Source of the DNA: Roseateles terrae
GTDB lineage: Bacteria > Pseudomonadota > Gammaproteobacteria > Burkholderiales > Burkholderiaceae_C
DNA: 64,000 bases
Assembly (NCBI RefSeq): GCF_014192155.1
Contig: NZ_JACHXO010000006.1
Span: forward strand, 62,001-126,000
Direction: 5' to 3'
Both the position numbers and the translations under genes were made by a program. Each line of letters starts with the position of its first letter. The first letter of the stretch is position 1. A model generated the notes under the pieces. The model saw only the letters and a program-made list of their open reading frames with translations, did no database searches and was not told the DNA's origin. Positions 42,280-51,412 of this stretch are shown here, piece after piece.

Positions 42280-43062
42280 ATGAAGAAGATCATCGTTGCC
42301 ACCCTGGCGACCCTGTCCACCCTGTCCGCCGGCACCGCCCTGGCCGAGAAGCTGACCGTGGCCGCCACGGCCGTGCCGCATGCCGAGATCCTGAACCTGA
42401 TCAAGCCGGAGCTGGCCAAACAGGGGGTGGAGCTGGAGGTGAAGGTCTTCACCGACTATGTGCAGCCCAATGTGCAGGTGGCCGAAAAGCGTCTGGACGC
42501 CAACTTCTTCCAGCACAAGCCCTATCTGAATGAGTTCAACAAGGGCAAGGGCACGAGCCTGGTGCCGGTGGTGGCCGTGCATGTGGAGCCCTTCGGCGCC
42601 TATTCCACCAAGCACAAGAGCCTGGCCGAGCTGCCCAAGGGCGGCACCGTGGCCCTGCCCAATGACCCGACCAATGGCGGCCGCGCGCTGATCCTGCTGG
42701 ACAAGGCCGGTGTGATCCACCTCAAGGACAAGACCAACATCCTGGCCACGGTGAAGGACATCACCGACAACCCCAAGGGCCTGAAGTTCCGCGAGATCGA
42801 AGCCGCCACCCTGCCCCGCATCCTGCCGCAGGTGGACCTGGCCCTGATCAACACCAACTACGCGCTGGAAGCCAAGCTCAATCCCACCAAGGATGCGCTG
42901 GCGGTGGAAGGCGGCGACTCGCCCTATGCCAATTGGCTGGTGACCCGCGCCGACAACCAGAATGCGCCGGCGGTGAAGAAGCTGGCCGCCGCGCTGCAGA
43001 GCGAGCAGGTGCGGCGCTTCATCCAGACCCAGTACAAGGGTGCGGTGGTGCCGGCGTTCTGA
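42280..43062 (+). CDS. metQ: Methionine-binding protein of ABC transporter
   Basis: 260 residues. The signal peptide (KKIIVATLATLSTLSAGTAL then AEKLTV) lacks a lipobox cysteine, so this MetQ is soluble in the periplasm. NlpA/MetQ marks follow: AATAVPHAEILNLIKPELAK, FTDYVQPNVQVAEKRLDANF, FQHKPYL and LALINTNYALEAKLNP. ATG 42280 follows GAGGAG. A strong terminator closes the operon. Confidence 0.95.
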   Translation: MKKIIVATLATLSTLSAGTALAEKLTVAATAVPHAEILNLIKPELAKQGVELEVKVFTDYVQPNVQVAEKRLDANFFQHKPYLNEFNKGKGTSLVPVVAVHVEPFGAYSTKHKSLAELPKGGTVALPNDPTNGGRALILLDKAGVIHLKDKTNILATVKDITDNPKGLKFREIEAATLPRILPQVDLALINTNYALEAKLNPTKDALAVEGGDSPYANWLVTRADNQNAPAVKKLAAALQSEQVRRFIQTQYKGAVVPAF

Positions 43063-43080
43063 TCGCTTCTGGGCGTTCAA

Positions 43081-43105
43081 CGCAACGCAACGCAACGCAA
43101 CGCGA
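43081..43105. repeat. Pentanucleotide repeat (CGCAA)n
   Basis: Four perfect CGCAA copies and one CGCGA directly after metQ and before its terminator. A slippage-prone spacer with no evident function. Confidence 0.85.
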
Positions 43106-43124
43106 CCCTGCCCCTCCTCAACAG

Positions 43125-43159
43125 CCCTGCCGCGCGACATCGCCGGCAGGCTTTTTTTT
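43125..43159 (+). terminator. Rho-independent terminator after metQ
   Basis: CCTGCCG (43126-43132) and CGGCAGG (43144-43150) with an 11-base loop, then C and eight T residues. Strong termination of metNIQ. Confidence 0.9.
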
Positions 43160-43337
43160 GCCCGACGCGCGCCGCGCAGGATGCCTCGCCCTGCCCCGGT
43201 CTAGGGGGGGCGCTCCACGGCCAAGTCAGAAGCCGAGGATTTGTTCCGCGTCGGAACCAGGAACAGGCGTCACCATCGAGGGCCTCCCTCCATCGTCTGC
43301 CGGACCTGCTCCGCAGCCCTGCCCTGGAACGCGCTTC

Positions 43338-46300
43338 GTGTCCGACCTTGCCTCCCTGCTGCCGCGCTTTTTCATCTTCCGCGAAGGTGCGCCCACCCTG
43401 CTGCTGACCGGTCACTATTCGGTCTGGCTGGTGCTGCTGTCGGTGGCCGTGGCGTCGCTCACGTCGGCACTGGCCCTGCAGGTGGCCGGCGTCGCGCGGC
43501 GCAGCCATGGCCTGCATCGCCAGTTGGTCTTGCTGACCGGGGCCACGGCGCTGACGGGCGGCATCTGGTCGATGCATTTCATCGGCATGCTGGCCTTCCA
43601 GCTGTGCACCCGGGTGAGCTTTCAGGCGGGCATCACCGCAGCATCGGCGGTGCCGGCCTTCGTGGCCTCCTGGGTCGCGCTCTCGCTGATCTCGCGCGGG
43701 CAGCTCAGTACCCGCTCGTGGGTGCTGGGCGGCGTGCTGGTGGGCGCCGGCATTGGCGCCATGCATTACACCGGCATGGCCGCGATGGAGATGTCCGCGC
43801 AACTGCGATACGACCCGCTCTGGTTTGCCGCCTCCATCGTGGTGGCGGTGCTGCTGGCGATGCTGGCCCTGTGGATCCGCTTCGGGCTGGCGCACCGCTG
43901 GCGGCCGGTGTGGGTGATCTCGCTGGGCGGACTCGTCATGGGCGGCGCCGTCGCCGGCATGCACTACACCGCCATGGCAGCGGCCCGCTTCATCGGCGTG
44001 GGCGACGGTCCCTGCAACACCGGCCTGGAAGACAACGGGCTGCTGGCGCTGGCCATCACCCTGGCCACCCTCACCATCAGCGGCGTGACCGCTGGCGCCA
44101 ATGGCCTGATGGCCCTGCGACGCCTGAACCGCGAACTGTTGGAAGAACGCCAGCGGAAGAACGTCACCGACCAGGCGCTGCGCGAGAGCGAAAACAAATA
44201 CCGCACCCTCATCGCCAACAGCCCGGGCGTGAGCTTCCGCTGCCAGTTGAGGGCGCCCTGGCGCATGATCCTGATCAGCGACGCGATCGAGACCCTGACC
44301 GGCTGGCCTGCGCCCGAGTTCATCGGCGGGCAGCTGCATGTGGGCGATCTGATCCACCGCCATGACCGGCAACGCGTTGAGCAGACGGTGGATGAAGCGC
44401 TGGCGCAGCGTCAGCCCTACACCGTCGAATACCGGCTGCACACCCGTGATGGGGGCGAGCGCTGGGTCTCCGAACGCGGCCGGGCCGTGACCGACGATCG
44501 TGGCCGGCTGCTCTGGATCGACGGCGTGATGCTGGACATCACCGAGCGGATGCGCCTGCACCTGCAACTGGAAGAAGCCAAGCATCGTGCCGAATCCGCC
44601 GCCGATGCCAAGAGCGCCTTCCTGGCCAACATGAGCCATGAGATCCGCACGCCGATGAATGCCATCCTGGGCTTCACCGAGCTGCTGCTGGACACGACGC
44701 TGACCGAATCCCAGCGCCGCCATCTGAGCACCGTGCGCAGCTCCGCGCGCTCCCTGCTGGGGCTGCTGAACGACATCCTGGATACCGCCAAGCTCGACAA
44801 GGGCGCGATGACGCTGGAAGACGCGGACTTCTCGCTGCGCCGCGTCTGCGAGCAGGCGATCGCCTCGCTCGGTCTGCTGGCCCAGCGCAAGGGTCTGCGG
44901 CTGCATCTGGACTATGCGGCGGACCAGCCGGAGCACTTCCGGGGCGACGCGCTTCGCGTACAACAGGTGCTGCTCAACCTGGTGGGCAATGCCATCAAGT
45001 TCACCGAACGCGGCGAGGTCACGCTGCGCATGCGGTGGGAGCAGGGCCGCGTGCACCTGAGCATCATCGACACCGGCATTGGCATTGCGGCTGACCGGCT
45101 GGATCGGATTTTCGAAGCCTTTGCGCAGGCGGATGCCTCGACCACGCGGCGCTTTGGCGGCACGGGGCTGGGCACAACGATTTCTCGGCAGCTGGTGGAG
45201 TGCATGGGCGGCCGCATCACCGTGGAGAGCGTGGAAGGGGAAGGCAGTGTCTTCCACGTCCATCTGCCGCTGGCCGCCGGGCAGGCCCTGGACACCGAGG
45301 CGTCCGACGGCGGCACCTCGACGGGGCTGCCGCCGCTGCGGCTGCTGGTGGCCGACGACGTGCCGCAGAACAGCGAGCTGTTGCAGCTGATCCTGAGCCG
45401 GCAGGGGCACGAGGTGCGGACCGTGGCGGATGGACTGGCGGCGGTGAAGGCGCTGACCGAAGAGCGCTTCGACCTGGTGCTGATGGATGTGCACATGCCC
45501 GTGCTGGATGGCCTGGGCGCCACGCGCCGGGTGCGCAACTTCGAGCAGGCCAATGGCCGACCGCGCACACCGATCGTGGCGCTGACGGCCAGCGTGCTGG
45601 AAGAAGACCGGCAGGCCGCGCTCGCGGCTGGCATGGATGGATTTGCGGTGAAACCGGTGGAGCCGGTTCGGCTGGTGGCGGAGATGGCCCGGGTGATGGG
45701 CATCACACCGCTGTTGCCGGCCAGCGGGGCGCCAGCCCCATCGATGGCCGCCACCCTGGCCGCGCGGCACGGCACGCCGACGCAGCCGATGGGGCTGGAA
45801 GTGACCGACCTCGACTGGCCGCATGGGCTGCATCTGTGGGGCAATGCCACGGCGTGGCATCGGGGCCTGCGACGATTCGCGCGAGACCAGCGTGAAGGCG
45901 TGACCCAGCTTCAGCAGCTGCTGCAGCGGCGCGACTGGCCGGCGCTGCGGGCGCTGGTGCATCGCTGGCGCGGGGCCGCGGGGTCGCTGGCACTGCCGGT
46001 GCTGCTGGATGCGGCCTCCGCTTTTGAAGAGGCTTTGTCGGAGGACGATCAGGACGCCTTCGCTGCCTGTGCAGACACGGTGTGCGCTGCGCTGAGCCAG
46101 GCCTTGAATGCGATCGCCCGGTTGGCCGACGATTCCAGGCCGATGGACACGGCGCCTGGGCCGTTGATGGCGGACCCGCGCGTGGGGCCGGCCGCAGATC
46201 GTCTGGCGCATGCGCTGCGCGGGAGTGAGCTGGACGATGAGGCTCTGGGGGTGCTGTGCGAGGCCTGGGGCCTGCGGCACTGCGAGCCGCTGATCCATGC

Positions 46301-46439
46301 GATCAGCGACTTTGATTTCGACAGCGCCTTGCGCGCCTTGCAGCGCTTGCGCATGCAGTTCACTTCACCGGCGACGACCTCCGGCGCCAGCCCCGGCCGA
46401 CCCACCGCCTCTACGGCCATACCCTCTGTCCAGCCATGA
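43338..46439 (+). CDS. MHYT-domain hybrid sensor histidine kinase
   Basis: About 1033 residues from GTG 43338. The N-terminal membrane sensor holds three MHYT-type motifs (MHFIGM at 79, MHYTGM at 142, MHYTAM at 208), proposed to bind copper and sense O2, CO or NO. Then come a PAS domain (ENKYRTLIANSPGVSFRCQL), a histidine kinase core with His434 (NMSHEIRTPMNAILGFTELL), ATP-binding motifs (DTGIGIAADRLDRIFEAFAQ, GGTGLGTTISRQLVECMGG), a receiver domain with Asp717 (LVLMDVHMPVLDG), and a C-terminal Hpt-like domain with His875 (VHRWRGAAGSLAL). This allows a complete phosphorelay. The stop overlaps the HD-GYP regulator gene (ATGA). Predicted inner-membrane protein. Confidence 0.92.
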   Translation: MSDLASLLPRFFIFREGAPTLLLTGHYSVWLVLLSVAVASLTSALALQVAGVARRSHGLHRQLVLLTGATALTGGIWSMHFIGMLAFQLCTRVSFQAGITAASAVPAFVASWVALSLISRGQLSTRSWVLGGVLVGAGIGAMHYTGMAAMEMSAQLRYDPLWFAASIVVAVLLAMLALWIRFGLAHRWRPVWVISLGGLVMGGAVAGMHYTAMAAARFIGVGDGPCNTGLEDNGLLALAITLATLTISGVTAGANGLMALRRLNRELLEERQRKNVTDQALRESENKYRTLIANSPGVSFRCQLRAPWRMILISDAIETLTGWPAPEFIGGQLHVGDLIHRHDRQRVEQTVDEALAQRQPYTVEYRLHTRDGGERWVSERGRAVTDDRGRLLWIDGVMLDITERMRLHLQLEEAKHRAESAADAKSAFLANMSHEIRTPMNAILGFTELLLDTTLTESQRRHLSTVRSSARSLLGLLNDILDTAKLDKGAMTLEDADFSLRRVCEQAIASLGLLAQRKGLRLHLDYAADQPEHFRGDALRVQQVLLNLVGNAIKFTERGEVTLRMRWEQGRVHLSIIDTGIGIAADRLDRIFEAFAQADASTTRRFGGTGLGTTISRQLVECMGGRITVESVEGEGSVFHVHLPLAAGQALDTEASDGGTSTGLPPLRLLVADDVPQNSELLQLILSRQGHEVRTVADGLAAVKALTEERFDLVLMDVHMPVLDGLGATRRVRNFEQANGRPRTPIVALTASVLEEDRQAALAAGMDGFAVKPVEPVRLVAEMARVMGITPLLPASGAPAPSMAATLAARHGTPTQPMGLEVTDLDWPHGLHLWGNATAWHRGLRRFARDQREGVTQLQQLLQRRDWPALRALVHRWRGAAGSLALPVLLDAASAFEEALSEDDQDAFAACADTVCAALSQALNAIARLADDSRPMDTAPGPLMADPRVGPAADRLAHALRGSELDDEALGVLCEAWGLRHCEPLIHAISDFDFDSALRALQRLRMQFTSPATTSGASPGRPTASTAIPSVQP

Positions 46440-47539
46440 GCGTTCTGCCTGACCCACTCTCCATGGTGCCTTCTGAGATGCTTGCCGAGGCGCTTGCTGA
46501 AGCGGCAGCTGAGGCGGCAACTGAGGCGCCGTCCGTGGCTGCAAAGCCCGCGCAGGACCATCGACCCAAGCTGCTGCTGGTGGACGATGAGCCCGCCAAC
46601 CTGCAGGTGCTGCGTCATGCCTTGCAGGATCAGTACCGGCTGCTGTTTGCCCGGGATGGGCACAAGGCGCTGGCACTGGCCCGGGAGGAGCAGCCGCATC
46701 TGATCCTGCTGGATGTGATGATGCCGGAGCTGTCCGGCATGGAAGTCTGCAAGACGCTGAAGGTGCAGAGCGCGACGGCGCACATCCCGGTGATCTTCGT
46801 GACCGCGCTGGCGGATCCGGGGCATGAGGCGGAAGGGTTTGACGTGGGCGCGGTGGACTACATCACCAAACCGCTGAGTCCGCCGGTGGTGCGGGCACGC
46901 GTGCGGAATCATCTATCGCTGGTGCGGGCGCAGGAGCTGCGGGAGACGCGGCTGCAGGTGGTGCAGCGGCTGGGGCGGGCCGCAGAATTCAAGGACAACG
47001 AGACCGGGTGGCATGTGGTGCGGATGAGCCACTACAGCCATCTGCTGGCGTTGGCCGCGGGGTATTCGGAAGCGGATGCAGAAGAGCTGCTGCATGCGGC
47101 ACCGATGCATGACGTGGGGAAGCTGGGGATTCCGGATGCCATCCTGCAGAAGCCAGGGAAGCTGGATGAGCAGGAATGGTCGGTGATGCAGCGGCATCCG
47201 CAGATCGGCGCGGAGATCCTGGGCGAGCATGCGACCGGGCTGCTGGGGCTGGCGCGCAGGATTGCGCTGGGGCACCACGAGAAGTGGGATGGGAGTGGGT
47301 ATCCGGAGGGGCTCGCGGGAGAATCAATTCCGGAGGAAGCGCGGATCGTGGCCATCGCGGATGTGTTCGACGCGCTGACAAGCGTGAGGCCGTACAAGCG
47401 CGCCTGGCCGGTGGAGGATGCGGTGGCGCATTTGCGGTCACAGGCAGGGAAGCATTTCGATCCGAGACTGGTGGAGCTGTTTATCGGGGTGCTGCCGGCG
47501 GTGCTGGAAGTGCGGGCGAGGTTTCAGGAAACCGACTGA
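46436..47539 (+). CDS. Response regulator with HD-GYP c-di-GMP phosphodiesterase domain
   Basis: 367 residues. A Glu/Ala-rich N-terminal tail of about 40 residues precedes a receiver domain with phospho-acceptor Asp93 (LILLDVMMPELSGME) and a C-terminal HD-GYP domain: HDVGK with His225 and Asp226, and HHEKWDGSGYPEGLAG, the intact GYP motif. HD-GYP enzymes degrade c-di-GMP. The ATGA overlap with the MHYT kinase gene makes that kinase its natural partner, so membrane gas or redox sensing would tune c-di-GMP. Confidence 0.95.
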   Translation: MSVLPDPLSMVPSEMLAEALAEAAAEAATEAPSVAAKPAQDHRPKLLLVDDEPANLQVLRHALQDQYRLLFARDGHKALALAREEQPHLILLDVMMPELSGMEVCKTLKVQSATAHIPVIFVTALADPGHEAEGFDVGAVDYITKPLSPPVVRARVRNHLSLVRAQELRETRLQVVQRLGRAAEFKDNETGWHVVRMSHYSHLLALAAGYSEADAEELLHAAPMHDVGKLGIPDAILQKPGKLDEQEWSVMQRHPQIGAEILGEHATGLLGLARRIALGHHEKWDGSGYPEGLAGESIPEEARIVAIADVFDALTSVRPYKRAWPVEDAVAHLRSQAGKHFDPRLVELFIGVLPAVLEVRARFQETD

Positions 47540-47560
47540 TTGCAATGTGGTGCACTGCGC

Positions 47561-47666
47561 GCCGCCACCGGAACGCCGGGGGGCATTAGCTTCATGTCAT
47601 TCCTGTCCGGCTGCGCCGGCCATTCCCTTCTTTACTTCCGCTAATACCCCCCGGCATTCCGGCGGC
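47561..47666 (-). repeat. Large inverted repeat (27-30 bp arms, 49-bp loop)
   Basis: Left arm 47561-47590 and right arm 47640-47666 match at 25 of 27 aligned bases plus a 3-base bulge. Both mismatches become G-U pairs in the minus-strand RNA (but A-C on the plus strand), so the fold is kept only in minus-strand RNA. The loop has its own small hairpin (CCGGCTGCGCCGG). It resembles a REP/MITE-like element or a structured RNA. Confidence 0.7.
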
Positions 47667-47711
47667 TCGAATCGTGGTGGGGCATCGGCCCTGCCTGCAG
47701 CGGATGAGCAG

Positions 47712-47747
47712 AAAAAAACCCACCCAGCCGGTGCGAGGCTGGGCGGG
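47712..47747 (-). terminator. Rho-independent terminator of the M2 peptidase gene
   Basis: On the minus strand an 11-bp GC-rich stem (CCCGCCCAGCC pairing with GGCTGGGTGGG) with a 7-base loop is followed by seven T residues. It lies 115 bp after the peptidase stop. Confidence 0.88.
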
Positions 47748-47861
47748 CTTCGTTGGTTTCATTCGCCTTCTGACTGTGTCGCCGCTTCCGGCTGGCCCAG
47801 CGTTTTTCGGCCGTGTCGGCCTTGTCGTTGTCGCCGATTCAGCCGATGGCGGTCGCGCCCT

Positions 47862-49907
47862 TCAAGGCTTCAGTGCCGCGGCGGTCTGGGCCAGTTGGGC
47901 GTTCTGCTCGTCGAGCCAGACCTTCAAGGGCTGGAAGTACTCGATCAGCGCGCTGCCGTCGAGCTGCTCCTCACCCGTCATGGCCTTCAAGGCTTCGGGC
48001 CAGGGCTTGCTCGCACCCATCTTGAGCATGGCCTGGTACTTCTCGCCGGCCTTCTTGTTGCCGAAGATGGAGCAGCTGTGCAGCGGCCCGGTGTAGCCGG
48101 CTTCACGGCACAGGGCGCGCTGGAACTGGAACTGCAGCAGGTGCGCAACGAAGTAACGGGCGTAGGCCACGTCCGCGGCCACGTGGAACTTGGCGCCAGC
48201 GTCAAAGCCGTCCGCCTGCATCGGCGCCGGGCGGGAAATGCCTTGGTAGGTTTCGCTCAGGGACCACCACACCTTGTCGTAGTCCTGCGGCTTCACCTGG
48301 CCGCCGTAGACCTGCCAGCGCCAGGCATCGACCTTGTAGGCAAAGGGCAGGAAGGCCACCTTGCGCAGGGCCTGCATCAACAGGTTGTCAATGTCGTCGC
48401 CCGGACGGTCGGTGTCCTTCATCAGGCCCAGACGCTTGAGGTAGTCCGGCGTGATGGAAAGCGCCACGGTGTCGCCGATGGCTTCATGGAAACCGTCATT
48501 GGCCCCATTGCGGAACAGCGTCGGCTGGCTGCGGTAGGCCAGGTCGTAATAGATGTGGCCCAGCTCGTGGTGGATGGTGATGAAGTCTTCTTCAGTGGGA
48601 CGGATGCACATCTTCACCCGCACATCCTGCTGCTGGTCAATGTCCCAGGCCGAGGCATGGCAGACCACCTCACGGTCCTGCGGCTTGGTCAGCAGCGAAC
48701 GCTCCCAGAAAGTGGCCGGCAGCGATTCCATGCCCAACGAGGTGTAGAAGCCCTCGGCCCACTTGACCATGTCCTTGGCCGAGGTGCCACGCTGCGCCAG
48801 CACCTGGCTCAGGTCGTAGTCACCGGCCTGCGCCGCCGGCTTGACCAGCGGATAGATGTTCTCCCAGCTCTGGCTCCACATGTTGCCCAGCAGATGCGCC
48901 GGAATGGGCCCGGTCGCCGGCACCTGGTCCGGGCCGTAGGTCTGGCGCAGCTTGAAGCGGACATAGGTGTGCAGCGAGTCATACAGCGGCCGTACCTGCT
49001 GCCACACCCGCGCCATGTCCGCCGAGAAGGCCTCCGGCGTCATGTCGTAACCAGAGCGCCACAGCGCACCCGTGTCGGCAAAGCCCATCGCGCGGGACCC
49101 CTTGTTGGACAGGGCCACATAGTCCACATAGGCTTGCTTGTAGGCACGGGACTGGGCATGCCAGCCGATCCAGGCATCCTTGAGCTGCGCCGGATCACGG
49201 CTCTCGGCCATGATCTTCTCCAGCTCGTCCAGCGGCAGGCAGGCCGGCTTGGCCGACGCATCCTGGCCCGGCTTGGGCTCCGGGCAATACTTGGCCATGC
49301 CGTAGGCGCTGGTCATGCTGGTGGCCAGCCGGGTGAAGCGGGCACGCTCCTGGTCGTCCGGAATCATCATCGTCAGCTGCATCAGCTTGAGCTTGCGCGA
49401 CGTGTCCGCCGGCAGCGTCAGACCGTTGTAGCGGCGCGCAGCCAGCGCGAACTCGCCGTTGGCCTTGAGCAGCTCTTCATTGGCCTCGGCCGTGATCTGC
49501 TGGGTGTCGTCGGTGATGAAGTTCTCCGCCACCCATTCGGCCCGCTGAGACTTGATCAGCAAAGCCTCCAGGCGCGCTTCCGCCTCTTTCACAAAACGTT
49601 CGGCGTCCTGCGAGGTCGGGGCCGGTCCGGGCTTGCGGGCGGCTGCCTTGGCTGCCGCGCTGGATCCGATGCTGGATGCCGCGCTGGAGGCGGCCCTCGG
49701 TGCTCGCATGGATGCAGGGCTGGAAGCCGACCGGGCCGCCGCGAGGGCCGCTGCGCTGGGGGTCGGCGCGGCCGAGACATCGCCCGTCGGCGCAGCCGGG
49801 TCCGTTGGCGTGGCGGCACCGGCAGCCCCCGCAACGGCTGCGCCGGCGCAAAGGACCGCGGCCAGGGCCAGGTGGGACCCGCGGACGTTGGAACTGGATC
49901 GTTTCAT
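47862..49907 (-). CDS. Peptidyl-dipeptidase A, ACE-like (peptidase family M2)
   Basis: 681 residues from ATG 49907. A signal peptide and an Ala/Ser-rich linker of about 60 residues precede the M2 catalytic domain. The zinc motif is HHELGHIYYDLAY (HExxH) with the third ligand glutamate in GFHEAIGDTVALS; FHVAADVAYARYFVAHLLQF is also ACE-like. The zinc enzyme removes C-terminal dipeptides in the periplasm or outside. Members from Xanthomonas and relatives are of similar length. Transcribed alone. In-frame upstream sequence to 50021 is unlikely to be translated. Confidence 0.94.
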   Translation of the reverse strand: MKRSSSNVRGSHLALAAVLCAGAAVAGAAGAATPTDPAAPTGDVSAAPTPSAAALAAARSASSPASMRAPRAASSAASSIGSSAAAKAAARKPGPAPTSQDAERFVKEAEARLEALLIKSQRAEWVAENFITDDTQQITAEANEELLKANGEFALAARRYNGLTLPADTSRKLKLMQLTMMIPDDQERARFTRLATSMTSAYGMAKYCPEPKPGQDASAKPACLPLDELEKIMAESRDPAQLKDAWIGWHAQSRAYKQAYVDYVALSNKGSRAMGFADTGALWRSGYDMTPEAFSADMARVWQQVRPLYDSLHTYVRFKLRQTYGPDQVPATGPIPAHLLGNMWSQSWENIYPLVKPAAQAGDYDLSQVLAQRGTSAKDMVKWAEGFYTSLGMESLPATFWERSLLTKPQDREVVCHASAWDIDQQQDVRVKMCIRPTEEDFITIHHELGHIYYDLAYRSQPTLFRNGANDGFHEAIGDTVALSITPDYLKRLGLMKDTDRPGDDIDNLLMQALRKVAFLPFAYKVDAWRWQVYGGQVKPQDYDKVWWSLSETYQGISRPAPMQADGFDAGAKFHVAADVAYARYFVAHLLQFQFQRALCREAGYTGPLHSCSIFGNKKAGEKYQAMLKMGASKPWPEALKAMTGEEQLDGSALIEYFQPLKVWLDEQNAQLAQTAAALKP

Positions 49908-50139
49908 GGAAACCCTTGATGACAGCCGCGGCACCAGCCACCGGGCGCCAGGCAAGGCGAGCGCGCAGGCAGGTCCGCAGCTGAGGTTGGCAATGTGGAA
50001 AGTGCCGGCACTATGCCCCAAAGCCGGCGCGCCGTCTGAAAGTCAGCCGCCCCCGGTTATGGGTGGTGCTGCGCTCGTCATGCGCCGTCCGGGCCGCATC
50101 CGCGCTCGAGGTCGCAAGGGCCGGGAATAATCCGCCCTC

Positions 50140-51387
50140 ATGGTGCTCAATTTCATCTGGATCGGCTTCTTCCTGATCGGCTTCGCGGTGGCCCTGGTGC
50201 GGCTCTTCCAGGGCGACCTCACCCTCTTCACCCAGGTGCTCACCGGCATCTTCGAGACCGCCAAGACCGGCTTCGACATTTCGCTGGGCCTGGTCGGCGT
50301 GATGAGCCTGTGGCTGGGCATCATGAAAATCGGCGAGCAGGCCGGCGTGATCCAGCTGTTCGCGCGGATCATGGGCCCCTTCTTCGCCCGCATCTTTCCA
50401 GAGGTGCCGCGCGGCCATCCCGCCGGCGGATCGATGGTGATGAACTTCTCCGCCAACATGCTCGGACTGGACAACGCCGCCACTCCCCTGGGCCTCAAGG
50501 CGATGCGGGAACTGCAGGACCTCAATCCGCAGAAGGACACCGCGAGCAACGCGATGATCATGTTCCTGGTGCTCAACACCGCCGGCATCACGCTGATTCC
50601 GACCTCGGTGATCGCCATCCGCCAGGCCATCGCGGTGGATCAGCATCTGGTCAACTTCAATGCGGCAGACATCTTCCTGCCCACCCTGGTCGGCACCTTC
50701 ATCTCCTTCATGGCGGGCCTGGTGGCCGTGGCGGTGTACCAGCGCATCAACCTGTTCACCGCGCCGGTGCTGGCGCTGGTCGCCGGCTTCGTCGGCCTGA
50801 TGGCCGGCGTCTTCGGCTGGCTGCATCAGTACCCGCCCGAGGTGATGTCGCAGATGATCGGCCTGCTGGGCAGCCTCGTGATCCTCAGCATCATCGTGCT
50901 GTTCATCGCCGTGGGGGCGTGGCGCCGCATCAACGTCTACGAGAGCTTCGTCGAAGGCGCCAAGGAAGGCTTCGGCGTGGCGGTGCAGATCATTCCCTAT
51001 CTGGTGGCCATCCTGGTGGCGATCTCGGTGTTCCGCACCACCGGCTGCATGGACTACGTGGTGCGGGGCATCGCCGCCGCCGTGGCCGCGGTCGGCCTGC
51101 CCACCGACTTTGTACCCGCCCTCCCGGTGGGTCTGATGAAGACGCTGTCGGGCAGCGGCGCCCGCGGCCTGATGGTGGACGTGATGAAGACCTATGGCGT
51201 GGACAGCTTCGAGGGCAAGCTCGCCGCCATCATCCAGGGCTCGACCGAAACCACCTTCTATGTGCTGGCGGTCTACTTCGGCAGCGTCAATATCCGCAAG
51301 ACGCGTTATGCGCTGACCTGCGGCCTGATCGCGGACGTGGTGGGCCTCATCGGCACCATCATCGTGGGGTACTGGTTCTTCAAGTAA
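50140..51387 (+). CDS. Fused SpmA-SpmB (nucleoside recognition) membrane protein
   Basis: 415 residues. The first half is SpmA-like (GGSMVMNFSANMLGLDNAAT and LGLKAMRELQDLNPQKDTAS), the second SpmB-like (YESFVEGAKEGFGVAVQIIP, GCMDYVVRGIAA, LPVGLMKTLSGSGARGLMVD, and TETTFYVLAVYFGSV). These pairs belong to the nucleoside-recognition Gate family with eight or more helices. In Bacillus they act in spore-core dehydration; the fused Gram-negative form must do something else, perhaps small-molecule transport. Function is unknown. Confidence 0.9.
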   Translation: MVLNFIWIGFFLIGFAVALVRLFQGDLTLFTQVLTGIFETAKTGFDISLGLVGVMSLWLGIMKIGEQAGVIQLFARIMGPFFARIFPEVPRGHPAGGSMVMNFSANMLGLDNAATPLGLKAMRELQDLNPQKDTASNAMIMFLVLNTAGITLIPTSVIAIRQAIAVDQHLVNFNAADIFLPTLVGTFISFMAGLVAVAVYQRINLFTAPVLALVAGFVGLMAGVFGWLHQYPPEVMSQMIGLLGSLVILSIIVLFIAVGAWRRINVYESFVEGAKEGFGVAVQIIPYLVAILVAISVFRTTGCMDYVVRGIAAAVAAVGLPTDFVPALPVGLMKTLSGSGARGLMVDVMKTYGVDSFEGKLAAIIQGSTETTFYVLAVYFGSVNIRKTRYALTCGLIADVVGLIGTIIVGYWFFK

Positions 51388-51412
51388 GCGGACACAGGCG
51401 GCGCCGGTCGGC

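Larger units (their letters stand above)
47540..47861. other. Convergent intergenic region with large hairpin and terminator
   Basis: The gap between HD-GYP and M2 peptidase genes holds a 106-bp inverted repeat and a separate terminator, described individually. About 110 bases beside the peptidase stop show no further feature. Confidence 0.7.

Noticed and set aside
43077-46298. Very long minus-strand open frame opposite the MHYT kinase
   Set aside because: His/Gln/Arg-rich low-quality translation without domains, typical antisense shadow of a GC-rich gene.
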